A stretch of 64,000 nt of DNA from Planomonospora sp. ID82291 (GTDB lineage Bacteria; Actinomycetota; Actinomycetes; Streptosporangiales; Streptosporangiaceae), in contig NZ_JABTEX010000002.1 in the NCBI RefSeq assembly GCF_015711645.1, forward strand, positions 1,674,001 to 1,738,000, written 5' to 3'. The notes beneath the pieces are model-generated. The model ran no database searches. It was not told where the DNA came from and saw only the letters and a list, made by a program, of their open reading frames with translations. Positions 8,377 to 17,541 of the stretch are shown one piece after another. Each line of letters starts with the position of its first letter. Position 1 is the first letter of the stretch. Position numbers and translations under genes: made by a program.

Positions 8377-8901
8377 TCAGGCCGGCGGGGCGAGCGTGTG
8401 CAGGTGCGCCTCGACGAGACCGTCCCCTCCGTCCTCCGACGGCAGGGTGACCAGCCGGACCAGGGCGAACCCGTTCCCCCTGGCGACCGCGCAGGAGGCG
8501 GGGTTGGCCGCGGCGTGCCGCAGGTCCAGACGGGACAGCCCCACGCAGCCGAACGACCACCGGGCGACCGCGCCGAGCGCGTGGCCGGCCACGCCGCGCC
8601 CGCGGGACTCGGGCAGCACCCAGTAGCCGACCTCGCCGGTCCCGTCGCCGCGGGTCCGCACCCTGATGTGGCCGAGCACCTCGCCGGTGGTCGAGTCCGC
8701 GACGGCGAAGGAGGCCGCCGAGCCGTCGGCCCAGCCCTCGATCCGGTCGGCGAGCCAGGTCCTCGCGTCGGGGGCGCCGCGGGCGGCGGTCGCCCAGCGG
8801 CGGATCCCGGGGTCGCGCAGGGCCCGGTCCACCACGTCGGCGTCGTCGAGGCGCCACGGTCGCAGGTGGAGCATGCCCGCGGTGATCTCCATGGGTTCCA
8901 C
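8377..8901 (-). CDS. GNAT-family N-acetyltransferase (RimJ/RimL type)
   Basis: 174 residues from an ATG at 8901. The order LHLRPWRLDDADVVDRAL, GHIRVRTRGDGTGEVGYWVL, then the acetyl-CoA loop PESRGRGVAGHALGAVARW and DLRHAAANPASCAVARGNGF is typical of RimJ/RimL-like acetyltransferases acting on N-terminal or side-chain amines. It is monocistronic. The acceptor substrate is not predictable. Confidence 0.88.
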   Translation of the reverse strand: MEPMEITAGMLHLRPWRLDDADVVDRALRDPGIRRWATAARGAPDARTWLADRIEGWADGSAASFAVADSTTGEVLGHIRVRTRGDGTGEVGYWVLPESRGRGVAGHALGAVARWSFGCVGLSRLDLRHAAANPASCAVARGNGFALVRLVTLPSEDGGDGLVEAHLHTLAPPA

Positions 8902-9081
8902 GCCGGGTGAGCCTACCCGGTGGGCGGTCCCCGGTCCGCGCGGCGGCCCGCGTGGAGCGGACGGTACGGCGGGGCGCCCGGCGCCGGGGTCCCCGCGGAG
9001 GGCGGCGGACGCGCCCTTGTCGGGCCAACCGATTCGTTATAGATCTCGAACCATGAGGATCTCCCGGCCTAGGCTGCGGCC

Positions 9082-10035
9082 GTGCCCCTGACTCACGGGA
9101 TTCACCGCCTGCTCCGCGGCGCCGTCATCGCGGCCGCGCTGACCGCGCCGGCTCCGCTCGTCGCGCACGCGCACACGGCCGCGCCGGTGGACATCAAGCT
9201 GCCCGGCACCTCGGCGACCGTGCGGGAGGACTCCGCCGACCCCGCGCGGGTGACCTCCTACACGCTCAAGGGCGCCGCCTACCTGCGCCGGGGCGCGGGG
9301 TTCACCCGCAGGACGGGCGACGCGGAGGTCACCGTCGCGCCGAAGGGCGCCAGGGCGCTGGCGGTCGCGGCGGCCTACGGCTCCGGATACGACTCGGTGG
9401 TCCTCCTCGACGTCGCGTCGGGCAGGGGCACCCGGATCCGGACCGTGCGCAAGCCCCTGGTCGCGAACTCCGCGCGCTGGTCCCGCGACGCGGGCAAGGC
9501 CGTCCTGACCGTCCGGAAGAGGTCCGGGTCGGCCTGGGCGACGACGGGGTTCGTGATCGTCGACGCGGGCGCCGGATCGGCGCGGGCGGTGACCGTGCCC
9601 GGGGTGGACGCGGCGGCGACCTTCCGGTGGAGCCCCGACGGCACCGAGCTCGTGGCGGGTCACCGGGGCGGCACCCGCTTCTACGGGCAGGACGGATCGA
9701 CCCGGCGCACGCTGACCGGGACGGGCACGCCGGTCGGCGGGGAGGACGCCTTCTCGCCGTCGGGCCGCGCTCTGGCGACCTGGTGCCCGGCCTCCTACAC
9801 CGAGCACGTCTGCGTCTGGAACCGGAGCACGGGCAAGGTCGCCGCCCGGGTGGCCATCCGGCCGCAGAGCGTCTGGGGCTGGTGGGACGAGAGGCACCTC
9901 ATCGCGGTCCTGGCCTCCGGCGGGACCCGCCGCGTGGTGCTGAGCGACCTGACGGGCAGGACCGTCCGGACGCTGGCCGTCTTCTCCGCCGCCGACTGGA
10001 ACAAGAGGATCTATCTCGGCTACACCCGCAAGTGA
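9082..10035 (+). CDS. Secreted TolB/WD40-like beta-propeller protein
   Basis: 317 residues from a GTG at 9082. A -10-like TAGGCT lies six bases before the start, so the message may be leaderless. Residues 1-31 look like a Sec signal ending LVAHAHTAAP. The rest is a beta-rich chain with propeller-like blades (SARWSRDAGKAVLTV, TFRWSPDGTELVAGH, EDAFSPSGRALATW). No enzyme motif is present. It is predicted extracytoplasmic; no partner is evident in the neighbourhood. Confidence 0.7.
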   Translation: MPLTHGIHRLLRGAVIAAALTAPAPLVAHAHTAAPVDIKLPGTSATVREDSADPARVTSYTLKGAAYLRRGAGFTRRTGDAEVTVAPKGARALAVAAAYGSGYDSVVLLDVASGRGTRIRTVRKPLVANSARWSRDAGKAVLTVRKRSGSAWATTGFVIVDAGAGSARAVTVPGVDAAATFRWSPDGTELVAGHRGGTRFYGQDGSTRRTLTGTGTPVGGEDAFSPSGRALATWCPASYTEHVCVWNRSTGKVAARVAIRPQSVWGWWDERHLIAVLASGGTRRVVLSDLTGRTVRTLAVFSAADWNKRIYLGYTRK

Positions 10036-10065
10036 GCCGCGCCCGGCGGCCCGGCGGGGCGCCGC

Positions 10066-10386
10066 TCAGAGGTAGAGGCCGGTCCCGTTGTCGGTCTGCG
10101 GGGTGGCGATGGCGTGCAGGTCGCGCTCGCGCATGACCAGGTAGGTCTGACCGTGGACCTCGACCTCGTACTGGTCCTCGGGGTTGAACAGGACCTTGTC
10201 GCCGACCTTCACCGCGCGGGCATTCGCGCCGACGCCGCAGACCTCGCCCCAGACGAGGCGGTTGGCGATCTTCACGGTCGCCGGGATCACGATGCCCGCG
10301 GTGCTGCGCCGCTCCTCGGACTCCTGCTCGACCTTGACCATGACGCGGTCGTGGAGCATCTGGATCTCGAACTTCGGGTCAGCCAC
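10066..10386 (-). CDS. GroES-like co-chaperonin family protein
   Basis: 106 residues from an ATG at 10386. The fold signature is clear: MLHDRVMVKVEQESEERRST, AGIVIPATVK (the position of the mobile loop region), WGEVCGVGANARAVKVGDKV and LVMRERDLHAI. It differs from the housekeeping GroES of about 95-102 residues in loop sequence and has a C-terminal tail ending TGLYL. There is no groEL beside it, so it is probably a GroES paralogue rather than the main co-chaperonin. Confidence 0.8.
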   Translation of the reverse strand: MADPKFEIQMLHDRVMVKVEQESEERRSTAGIVIPATVKIANRLVWGEVCGVGANARAVKVGDKVLFNPEDQYEVEVHGQTYLVMRERDLHAIATPQTDNGTGLYL

Positions 10387-10569
10387 AGCAGCAGTTTATG
10401 GGACGGGCGGAGCCGCACCGGCTGATCGCCGCCGCCACCGGACGCCGGGGGCCGCGCCGCGGGCCGCCACGGGGCCGGTCCGACGGCCGCGACGGGCCGC
10501 CACGGGCCGGTTCCGACGGCCGCGCCGTGGGGAGCCCCGGGGAGGGGACGCCGGGTAGGCTCATCGCGC

Positions 10570-12228
10570 ATGACGGACCTTTCCCCCGATTCCGCCCGGC
10601 TGGTCGACGACTTCCTCGACTGGTACCTCGACGCGCACCCCGTCCGCGCCGCCCTCGCGGGTGCGCCCGGGTACGACCGCACCCTCGGCGACTTCACCGA
10701 GGCCGGCATCACCGCCCGGGACGCGCAGGCGCGGCGCCGGCTGGAGCGGCTGGAGGCCGTGGCGGGTACGGCGGGCGGCGGGTTCGAGGACCGGATCGAC
10801 CGGGAGCTGGTCGTCTCCGTCCTGCGCGGGTCGGTCGCCCAGGAGGCCTGGCCGGCCTGGCGGCGCGACCCCTCCTTCTACGTCGGGCCGGTCTTCGCCT
10901 CGATGTTCAGCCCCTTCCTGCACCGGCTGGCCTCCGAGGCCGAGCTGGTGGACGCCGCGGTGGCGCGGCTGGCCGAGGTGCCGGGCGTGCTGGCGGCCTG
11001 CCGTACGAACCTGGACCGGGGGCTGGCGGCGCCGCTGCTGGTCGAGCGGGGACTCGGCCAGGCGCGGACCGGCCGGCACTTCCTCACCGTGACCGTGCCC
11101 GGCCTGGTCGGCGACGAGCGGCTGCGCGCCCGGCTGGCCGAGGCGGCCGAGCCCGCGGCGGCGGCCTTCGACGCGCTGGCGGAGTTCCTCGGCGGCTTCG
11201 CGGCGGAGGGCGACTGGCGGATGGGCGAGGAGCTCTACTCCCGGCTGCTGCGCGAGCGGGAGATGCTCGGCTACGGCGCGGCCGAGCTGCGCGAGCGCGG
11301 GCGGGCCGCCTACGACGAGCTCGACGCGGAGATGCGCGAGGTCGCCGGGCGGCTGCCGGGCGGCTCCGGCGACTGGCACGCGGCGATCACCGCGCTCCAG
11401 GACGACCACGCGCCGACGCTGGAGGACATGCGGGCCGAGTACGAGGCCGAGACCGAGCGGGCCCGCCGGTTCGTGCGCGAGCGCGGCCTGGTGACCTTCG
11501 CCGAGGGCGAGGAGTGCCGGGTGGTGCCGTCGCCGGAGTTCCAGCGGCCGGTCCTGTCCGTCGCCTCCTACCTGTCGCCGCCGCCGCTGTCGGCCTCCCG
11601 GACCGGGCACTTCTTCGTGCCGTTCACGCCGGACTCCTTCACCGCCGAGCAGGTCCGCCAGCGGCTGCGCACCAACGCCCGCGCCCAGATGCCCTCCATC
11701 GCGGTGCACGAGGCCTACCCGGGCCACCACTGGCACCTGTCGTGGGCGGCGGGCAACCCGCGCCGGGTCCGCAAGCTCTTCGGCACGCCGTACTTCACCG
11801 AGGGCTGGGCCCTGTACGCGGAGAAGGCCATGCGCGAGCAGGGCTACTTCGCCGAGCCCGCCCAGGAACTCGCCCACCTGGAGTTCCGGCTCTTCCGGGC
11901 GGCCCGCATCATCGTCGACACCTCGCTGCACTGCGGTGACATGAGCATCGAGGAGGCCGAGCTCTTCATGACCACGAAGTCCTCGCTCACCCCGGGCACC
12001 GCCAAGGGCGAGGTCGACCGCTACTGCGCCTGGCCCACGCAGGCGCCGTCCTACCTGACGGGGGCGCTGGAGATCGACCGGATCCGCGCCGACCACCTGG
12101 CCGCGGGCCGCGGCGACCTGCGCTCCTTCCACGACACCCTGGCCCGCTCCGGCAGCCTCCCTCTGGGCCTGGCCCGCCGGGTGGCCCTGGAAGGCGAGGA
12201 CCGGGACGGGTCCCGCGGTCCGGTGTGA
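10570..12228 (+). CDS. DUF885-family metallopeptidase-like protein
   Basis: 552 residues from an ATG; TAGGCT eight bases upstream suggests leaderless transcription. The C-terminal half holds the zinc-binding helix SIAVHEAYPGHHWH (HEAYPGH, an HExxxGH variant), then FTEGWALYAEKAM with the third ligand Glu and the ending PTQAPSYLTGALEI, all hallmarks of DUF885 proteins related to M32-type peptidases. There is no signal peptide, so it is probably a cytosolic peptidase. Substrate unknown. Confidence 0.88.
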   Translation: MTDLSPDSARLVDDFLDWYLDAHPVRAALAGAPGYDRTLGDFTEAGITARDAQARRRLERLEAVAGTAGGGFEDRIDRELVVSVLRGSVAQEAWPAWRRDPSFYVGPVFASMFSPFLHRLASEAELVDAAVARLAEVPGVLAACRTNLDRGLAAPLLVERGLGQARTGRHFLTVTVPGLVGDERLRARLAEAAEPAAAAFDALAEFLGGFAAEGDWRMGEELYSRLLREREMLGYGAAELRERGRAAYDELDAEMREVAGRLPGGSGDWHAAITALQDDHAPTLEDMRAEYEAETERARRFVRERGLVTFAEGEECRVVPSPEFQRPVLSVASYLSPPPLSASRTGHFFVPFTPDSFTAEQVRQRLRTNARAQMPSIAVHEAYPGHHWHLSWAAGNPRRVRKLFGTPYFTEGWALYAEKAMREQGYFAEPAQELAHLEFRLFRAARIIVDTSLHCGDMSIEEAELFMTTKSSLTPGTAKGEVDRYCAWPTQAPSYLTGALEIDRIRADHLAAGRGDLRSFHDTLARSGSLPLGLARRVALEGEDRDGSRGPV

Positions 12229-12246
12229 GCCGCGCGGCGGCGCCGC

Positions 12247-13656
12247 CTACCGGGACGGGCGGACCGCGGGGACCGGGGCGCGGTGGGCGGCGTGGGAGGC
12301 CGAGCTCGCCAGCAGCCCCGCCGCGACCAGGGCCGTGACCACGGCGGACCAGACCACCGCGCGGCCCATGCGCAGGCCGTACCCGGTGAGGGCCCAGGCC
12401 AGGCCGAGCAGCCAGCGCCGGGCCGGGCCGCTGGTGATCCGGCGCATCTCCAGGGCCGCGAAGTGGAAGTCGGCCGCGGTCGCCCGATCGTCCACGGCGG
12501 TGCGCAGGCGCGAGTACAGCACCGCCAGCCGGTGCGGGGTCGGCGGCGGTCCGTCTCCGGCGTGCGCCCAGCCCCGCCAGGCGTGCTCGTCGGCCAGCGC
12601 GCGGCGCGGGGCCCACCAGCGCAGCGGCGGCCACCGCCAGGCGAACTGCACCCCGTGCGGGGTCCGGGCGAACGTGCAGCCGGTCAGGCGCAGCCCCTCC
12701 GGGCGGCGCACGTCGGCCAGGCGGCAGGCGCTGAGGTCCACCCCGTCCAGGTGCAGCGAGGCGGCGTCGACGCCGGACAGGGAGGTCACCCGGGACGAGC
12801 CCCGCCCGGTGAGCGTGGCCGGGCCGCGCAGCGACGCACCCTCCACGGAGGCGTGGGCGTTCCTCAGGCGGACGGTCAGCGGGCCGGCCACGGAGATCCG
12901 GCGCAGGTCCACCGCGCAGCCCTCGGCCGACAGCACCAGGCGGGCGCCCGCCCGGGCGTCGGTGAGGGCGAGCCGCCGGCGTGTCGCGGCCGGCGTCAGG
13001 TAGGCCGCGGCGGCGAACCGCACCGCCTCGAACCCGGCCCGCCCGGTGAAATCCGTCCGGCGGAAGGAGACGGCCCGGCCGAACCGGCAGCCGCGGAAGG
13101 CGGCGTCCCCGCCGAAGCGGGTGTCGTCGAAGGTGGTGAATCCCTGCAGGTCGGCGCTCTCGAAGGACGCGGTCCCGCGGAAACCGGCGGAGCTGAGCAG
13201 GGCGTCGCTGCCGACGGTCATCCGGTCGAAGGCGGCGTGCCCGCCCACGGCGGCCCGGTGCAGGGAGAGCTCCCGGACGAACCGGGCCTCCCGGAAGGAG
13301 GCGTTGCCGGCGAAGCGCGCGCCGAGGAACGAGGCCAGGTGGTGGAAGACGGAGCGGTCGAAGGTCGCGTCCCCGAGGAAGACGACGTCGTTGAAGACGG
13401 CGGGGGCGTCGAAGACGGCCCGGTCGAAGCGGGCCCGGCCCGGTCTGCGGCCGGTGGCCGTCAGGATCCGCTCCAGCAGCGGGCCCCCGACGACGGTGCC
13501 CCGCAGGTCCACCGCCGAACCCGGGCGCAGGGCGCGGACGACCTCGTCGAGTTCGCCGGGGTCGAGGTGGGCGAGGCAGCGTCCGCGAGGCCGCCGCGCC
13601 ACTCCTGCACAGTCCGGGAAAGCGCAGGTGACCCAGCCCATGTCCAGAGTTCTCAT
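12247..13656 (-). CDS. Pentapeptide-repeat membrane protein
   Basis: 469 residues from the ATG at 13656 (MRTLDMGWVTCAF). Upstream in-frame sequence is low-complexity spacer and is excluded. The N-terminus has a cysteine/histidine patch (CAFPDCAGVARRPRGRCLAH) that may bind a metal. Residues about 80-220 are pentapeptide-type repeats of the FxxAxF kind (FDRAVFDAPAVFNDVVF). One strong membrane helix near the C-terminus (GRAVVWSAVVTALVAAGLLA) anchors it. Such right-handed beta-helices act as scaffolds; no specific role can be given. Confidence 0.78.
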   Translation of the reverse strand: MRTLDMGWVTCAFPDCAGVARRPRGRCLAHLDPGELDEVVRALRPGSAVDLRGTVVGGPLLERILTATGRRPGRARFDRAVFDAPAVFNDVVFLGDATFDRSVFHHLASFLGARFAGNASFREARFVRELSLHRAAVGGHAAFDRMTVGSDALLSSAGFRGTASFESADLQGFTTFDDTRFGGDAAFRGCRFGRAVSFRRTDFTGRAGFEAVRFAAAAYLTPAATRRRLALTDARAGARLVLSAEGCAVDLRRISVAGPLTVRLRNAHASVEGASLRGPATLTGRGSSRVTSLSGVDAASLHLDGVDLSACRLADVRRPEGLRLTGCTFARTPHGVQFAWRWPPLRWWAPRRALADEHAWRGWAHAGDGPPPTPHRLAVLYSRLRTAVDDRATAADFHFAALEMRRITSGPARRWLLGLAWALTGYGLRMGRAVVWSAVVTALVAAGLLASSASHAAHRAPVPAVRPSR

Positions 13657-13827
13657 AATCGAGTGATACGCCTTTTCCCCCGCGCGGGCGAGGGCCGTTG
13701 CGCGAACGGGGCGATACGGGCGGATCGTCCCCCGAGGGGTGAGCGACCGGCGGACGGCCGTCAGGCGTCCGGAACGGCCGGTGACCGGCGCGAGGCGGGC
13801 GGGCGGGCGCGAGGGCGGACGGCGGGC

Positions 13828-13947
13828 GGGTGGCGGACGGCGGACCGCGGCGGACCGCGGCGGCGGGCAGGCGGCGGCGGGCGGCGGGTGGGTGGCGGAC
13901 GGCGGACCGCGGCGGACCGCGGCGGCGGGCGGGCGGCGGCGGGCGGC
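13828..13947. repeat. 58-bp direct repeat, two copies at 62-bp spacing
   Basis: 13828-13885 and 13890-13947 are nearly identical (one change) and are themselves built of ggcggacc and ggcgg subrepeats. They fill most of the 397-bp spacer (13657-14053) between the divergent pentapeptide and penicillin acylase genes. Apart from promoter-like sequence near 13980-14050, I see nothing else in that spacer. Confidence 0.8.
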
Positions 13948-14016
13948 GGCGGGCAGGGTCCGAGTCCGAAAAGCTACCTGGAGGTAACCGAAGTCACACG
14001 AGGACATTTCACAATC

Positions 14017-14030
14017 GGTGACGCGTCACC
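14017..14030. promoter_or_regulatory. Perfect 14-bp palindrome upstream of the acylase
   Basis: GGTGACGCGTCACC is a perfect palindrome 24 bp before the chosen GTG start. It overlaps an alternative GTG at 14018, which favours the later start. It may be an operator; the regulator is unknown. Confidence 0.45.
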
Positions 14031-14053
14031 TGTGCGATGAAAGGTCGTCCTCC

Positions 14054-16615
14054 GTGCGGATCGCTCCGTTCGCCCGCCTGTCCCGCCCGCTCCGCTGTGC
14101 GGCCCGGTTCCTGTCCGTGCTCGTCGCCGTGGCGCTCCTCCTCGCCGGGGCGGCGACCTGGACGGTCCGCCGGTCGTTCCCGCAGCTGTCCGGCGAGGTG
14201 CGGCTCCCCGGCCTGGTCGCCGCGGTGACCGTGCACCGCGACGGGTACGGCATCCCGCACATCTACGCCGACACCGCCGCCGACCTGCTGAAGGCGCAGG
14301 GCTACGTGCACGCCCAGGACCGCTTCTGGGAGATGGACTTCCGCCGTAAGACCACCGCGGGCCGCCTGTCGGAGGTGTTCGGCGCCTCGACCCTGGAGGT
14401 CGACAAGGTGGTCCGCACCCTCGGCTGGCGGCGCACCGCCGAGGCGGAGCTCCCCCTGCTGCTCCCGGAGACCCGCCGGGCCCTGGCGGACTACGCGGCC
14501 GGGGTGAACGCCTGGATGGCCCGGCACGACGGCTTCGCCGCCAGGAGCCTGGAGTACGGCGTGCTCAAGCTCACCAACGGCGGCTACGAGCCCGAGCCCT
14601 GGACCCCGGCCGACTCCCTGGCCTGGCTCAAGGCCATGGCCTGGGACCTGCGCTCCAACATGGAGTCCGAGATCGACCGGGCGCTGGTGGCGGCCCGGCT
14701 CCCCGCCGAGCGGGCCGAGCGGCTCCACCCCGGCTACCCCTTCGACCGGCACCGGCCGATCGTGACCGCCGCCGCGCCCGCCGAGGGGCCTGCCGAGAGG
14801 TCCGCCGAGGAACCGGCCGGGGAGCCCGCAGGCGGCCGGCCGGTCGCGGCGGCCGCCGCGGCCGAGGCGCTGGAGCAGGCCGCGGCGCTGGTGGACGCCG
14901 CGCCCTCCCTCTTCGGCACCGCCGGCGGCGACCCCGCCGGGATCGGCTCCAACTCCTGGGTGGTGGGCGGGGCGCACACCGCGACCGGCAAGCCGCTGCT
15001 CGCCAACGACCCGCACCTCGGCCCCCGGATGCCGTCGATCTGGTACCAGGCCGGGCTGCACTGCCGTACCACGAGCGCGGCCTGTCCCTACGACGTGGCC
15101 GGGTACACCTTCGCGGGCCTGCCCGGCGTCGTCATCGGCCACAACGACAAGATCGCCTGGGGCTTCACCAACCTCGGCCCCGACGCCACCGACCTGTACC
15201 TGGAGCGCGTCAAGGGCGACACCGTCGAGGTGGCGGGTGAATGGAAGCCGGTCCAGACGCGCACCGAGCAGATCAAGGTGGCCGGAGGCGAGACGGTCGA
15301 GCTGCAGGTCCGCACCACCGGGCACGGCCCGATCGTCTCCGGCGTGCTCGGTGACGCCCGCGAGGCCGTGCCCGGGGCCGCGGCCCGCCTGGGCGAGAAG
15401 GCCGAGGGCCTGGAGGTGGCGCTGCGCTGGACCGCGCTCGACCCCGGCCGGACCGCCGACGCCATCCTGCTGCTGAACCGGGCGCAGGACTTCGCGGAGT
15501 TCCGCCGGGGCGCGTCCTTCTTCGAGGCCCCCGCGCAGAACCTGATCTACGCCGACACCGCCGGGAACATCGGCTACCAGGCCCCCGGGAAGATCCCGGT
15601 CCGCTCACAGGGCGACGGGACGATGCCCGTGCCCGGCTGGACCGGAGAGCACGAGTGGACCGGGTTCATCCCGTTCGAGAAGCTCCCGTCCGTCTACAAC
15701 CCGCCCGAGGGCTCCATCGTCACCGCCAACAACGCGGTCGTGCGCCCGAGCGAGGAGCTGTTCCTGACCTCCGACTGGTCGTACGGCTACCGCTCCCAGC
15801 GGATCGCAGAGCGGATCGAACAGGAGAAGGCCAAGGGAAAGATCACCGCGGGGGCGATGCGCGCCCTGCTGATGGACGACCGCAACAACCTCGCGCCGGT
15901 CCTCGTCCCGCACCTGCTCCGCCTCGGCGCCCCCAACGGCACGCTCACCGGCTGGGACTTCGGCCAGGGCCGGGACTCGGCCGGGGCCGCCTACTTCAAC
16001 GCCGTCTGGAAGCACCTGCTCGCCCGGGTCTTCGAGGACGAGCTGTCCGGCCCGGTACGGCCCGGCGGCGGCGACCGGTGGTACGAGGTGGTCCGCGACC
16101 TGCTGGACGAGCCCGATGACCCCTTCTGGGACGACGTGCGCACCTCCGGGACCACCGAGCGCCGCGACGACATGCTCAGGGCGGCCATGGCCGACGCCGA
16201 CGCCGAGCTGCGCGAGCGGCTGGGCGGAGACCCGGCGGAGTGGGCCTGGGGCGACCTGCACACCCTGGACCTGACCCACGAGACCTTCGGCACGAGCGGC
16301 ATCGCGCCGGTCGAGTGGCTGTTCAACCGGGGACCGCTGCGCACGTCCGGCGGCAAGGACACGGTGAACGCCACCGGCTGGGACGCCACCGCCGGTTACC
16401 AGGTCGACTGGGTGCCGTCGATGCGCATGGTCGTGGACCTGGCCGACCTGGACCGCTCGGAGTGGATCAACCTGACCGGTGCGTCCGGCCACGCCTTCCA
16501 CGCCAACTACGACGACCAGGCCGAGCTCTGGGCCGACGGGAGGTTCACCCCGATGCGCTTCACCGAGCCCGCCGTACGGCAGGCCGCCGCCGACACCCTC
16601 ACGCTCGTCCCCTGA
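14054..16615 (+). CDS. Penicillin acylase-family Ntn hydrolase
   Basis: 853 residues from the GTG at 14054 (AAAGG ribosome site); an in-frame GTG at 14018 is the alternative. It opens with an arginine-rich N-terminus and one hydrophobic helix (ARFLSVLVAVALLLAGAATW), a signal or anchor. The alpha-chain motif DRFWEMDFRRKTTAGRLSE is followed by a linker (about residues 235-290) and the autocatalytic beta-chain start GIGSNSWVVGG, with Ser299 as predicted nucleophile. The later FAGLPGVVIGHNDKIAWGFT and the beta-chain Asn region fit the family. It is predicted to hydrolyse amides such as acyl-homoserine lactones, beta-lactam side chains or lipopeptides outside the membrane; the true substrate is not known. 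Confidence 0.9.
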   Translation: MRIAPFARLSRPLRCAARFLSVLVAVALLLAGAATWTVRRSFPQLSGEVRLPGLVAAVTVHRDGYGIPHIYADTAADLLKAQGYVHAQDRFWEMDFRRKTTAGRLSEVFGASTLEVDKVVRTLGWRRTAEAELPLLLPETRRALADYAAGVNAWMARHDGFAARSLEYGVLKLTNGGYEPEPWTPADSLAWLKAMAWDLRSNMESEIDRALVAARLPAERAERLHPGYPFDRHRPIVTAAAPAEGPAERSAEEPAGEPAGGRPVAAAAAAEALEQAAALVDAAPSLFGTAGGDPAGIGSNSWVVGGAHTATGKPLLANDPHLGPRMPSIWYQAGLHCRTTSAACPYDVAGYTFAGLPGVVIGHNDKIAWGFTNLGPDATDLYLERVKGDTVEVAGEWKPVQTRTEQIKVAGGETVELQVRTTGHGPIVSGVLGDAREAVPGAAARLGEKAEGLEVALRWTALDPGRTADAILLLNRAQDFAEFRRGASFFEAPAQNLIYADTAGNIGYQAPGKIPVRSQGDGTMPVPGWTGEHEWTGFIPFEKLPSVYNPPEGSIVTANNAVVRPSEELFLTSDWSYGYRSQRIAERIEQEKAKGKITAGAMRALLMDDRNNLAPVLVPHLLRLGAPNGTLTGWDFGQGRDSAGAAYFNAVWKHLLARVFEDELSGPVRPGGGDRWYEVVRDLLDEPDDPFWDDVRTSGTTERRDDMLRAAMADADAELRERLGGDPAEWAWGDLHTLDLTHETFGTSGIAPVEWLFNRGPLRTSGGKDTVNATGWDATAGYQVDWVPSMRMVVDLADLDRSEWINLTGASGHAFHANYDDQAELWADGRFTPMRFTEPAVRQAAADTLTLVP

Positions 16616-16740
16616 CCGGCGCCCGGCCGCACCCGGGGCCCGGAGACCGGGCCCCGGGCGCGGCGATCCGGGAGCGGTTCGGGCCGCCGTCCGGCGGGCG
16701 CGGCGATCCGGGACCAGGCTGTGGCGGCCGGTGCGGGGGA

Positions 16741-17541
16741 TCAGGCCGTGGCGCCGGTGCGGGCGCGGCGGCGGGCCTCCGGGACGATCATCGGGGTGCC
16801 GCTCTGCGGGTCGGCGATGATCTCGCAGCGCAGGTCGAAGACGTCGTGGACCAGCTGGGCGGTGACGATCTCGGTGGGATCGCCCTCGGCCACGATCCGG
16901 CCCGCGCGCATCACGATCAGGTGGGTGGCGTAGCGGCAGGCCTGGTTCAGGTCGTGCAGCACCGCGACCAGGGTGCGGCCCTGCTCGTGCAGGTCGGCGC
17001 AGAGGTCGAGGACCTCGACCTGGTGGGCGATGTCGAGGAAGGTCGTCGGCTCGTCCAGCAGCAGGATCGAGGTCTCCTGGGCCAGCGCCATGGCCAGCCA
17101 GACGCGCTGGCGCTGGCCGCCGGAGAGCTCGTCCACGCACCGGTCGGCCAGGTCGGCCACGCCGGTGGCCTCCATGGCCGAGCCGACCGCGGTCTCGTCC
17201 TGCCTCGACCACTGCCGCATCAGCCGCTGGTGCGGGTAGCGGCCCCGGCCGACCAGGTCGGCGACGGTGATGCCGTCGGGCACGATCGAGCTCTGCGGCA
17301 GCAGGCCGAGCCGGCGGGCGACCTCCTTGGACGGCAGCGAGGTGATCAGGGAGCCGTCGAGGTGGACCGTCCCGGCGCGGGGCCTGAGCATGCGGGCCAG
17401 CGCCCGCAGCGTCGTGGACTTGCCGCACGCGTTCGGCCCGATGATCACGGTGAAGGAGCCGTCCGGGATCGCCACGTCCAGGCCGTCGGCGACCACGCGG
17501 TCGTCGTAGGAGAGCGTCAGTCCGGTGCCCTGCAGTCTCAA
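16741..17541 (-). CDS. Iron-siderophore ABC importer, ATPase subunit (FecE/FepC type)
   Basis: 266 residues from a TTG at 17541 that overlaps the TGA of the upstream permease and follows an AGGAACG ribosome site; longer in-frame starts would lie inside the permease gene. Walker A is GPNACGKSTTLRAL, the signature is ELSGGQRQRVWLAMAL, and Walker B is ILLLDEPTTFLD. Length and order match FecE/FepC. It powers uptake of a ferric siderophore with the two permeases encoded just upstream and the divergent lipoprotein. Iron-box control of the operon is inferred. Confidence 0.93.
   Translation of the reverse strand: MRLQGTGLTLSYDDRVVADGLDVAIPDGSFTVIIGPNACGKSTTLRALARMLRPRAGTVHLDGSLITSLPSKEVARRLGLLPQSSIVPDGITVADLVGRGRYPHQRLMRQWSRQDETAVGSAMEATGVADLADRCVDELSGGQRQRVWLAMALAQETSILLLDEPTTFLDIAHQVEVLDLCADLHEQGRTLVAVLHDLNQACRYATHLIVMRAGRIVAEGDPTEIVTAQLVHDVFDLRCEIIADPQSGTPMIVPEARRRARTGATA

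Noticed and set aside
13657-14007. N-terminal extension of the pentapeptide-repeat protein
   Set aside because: The in-frame sequence is the GC-rich direct repeat of the spacer (Arg/Pro/Ala low complexity); the ATG at 13656 starts the recognisable protein.
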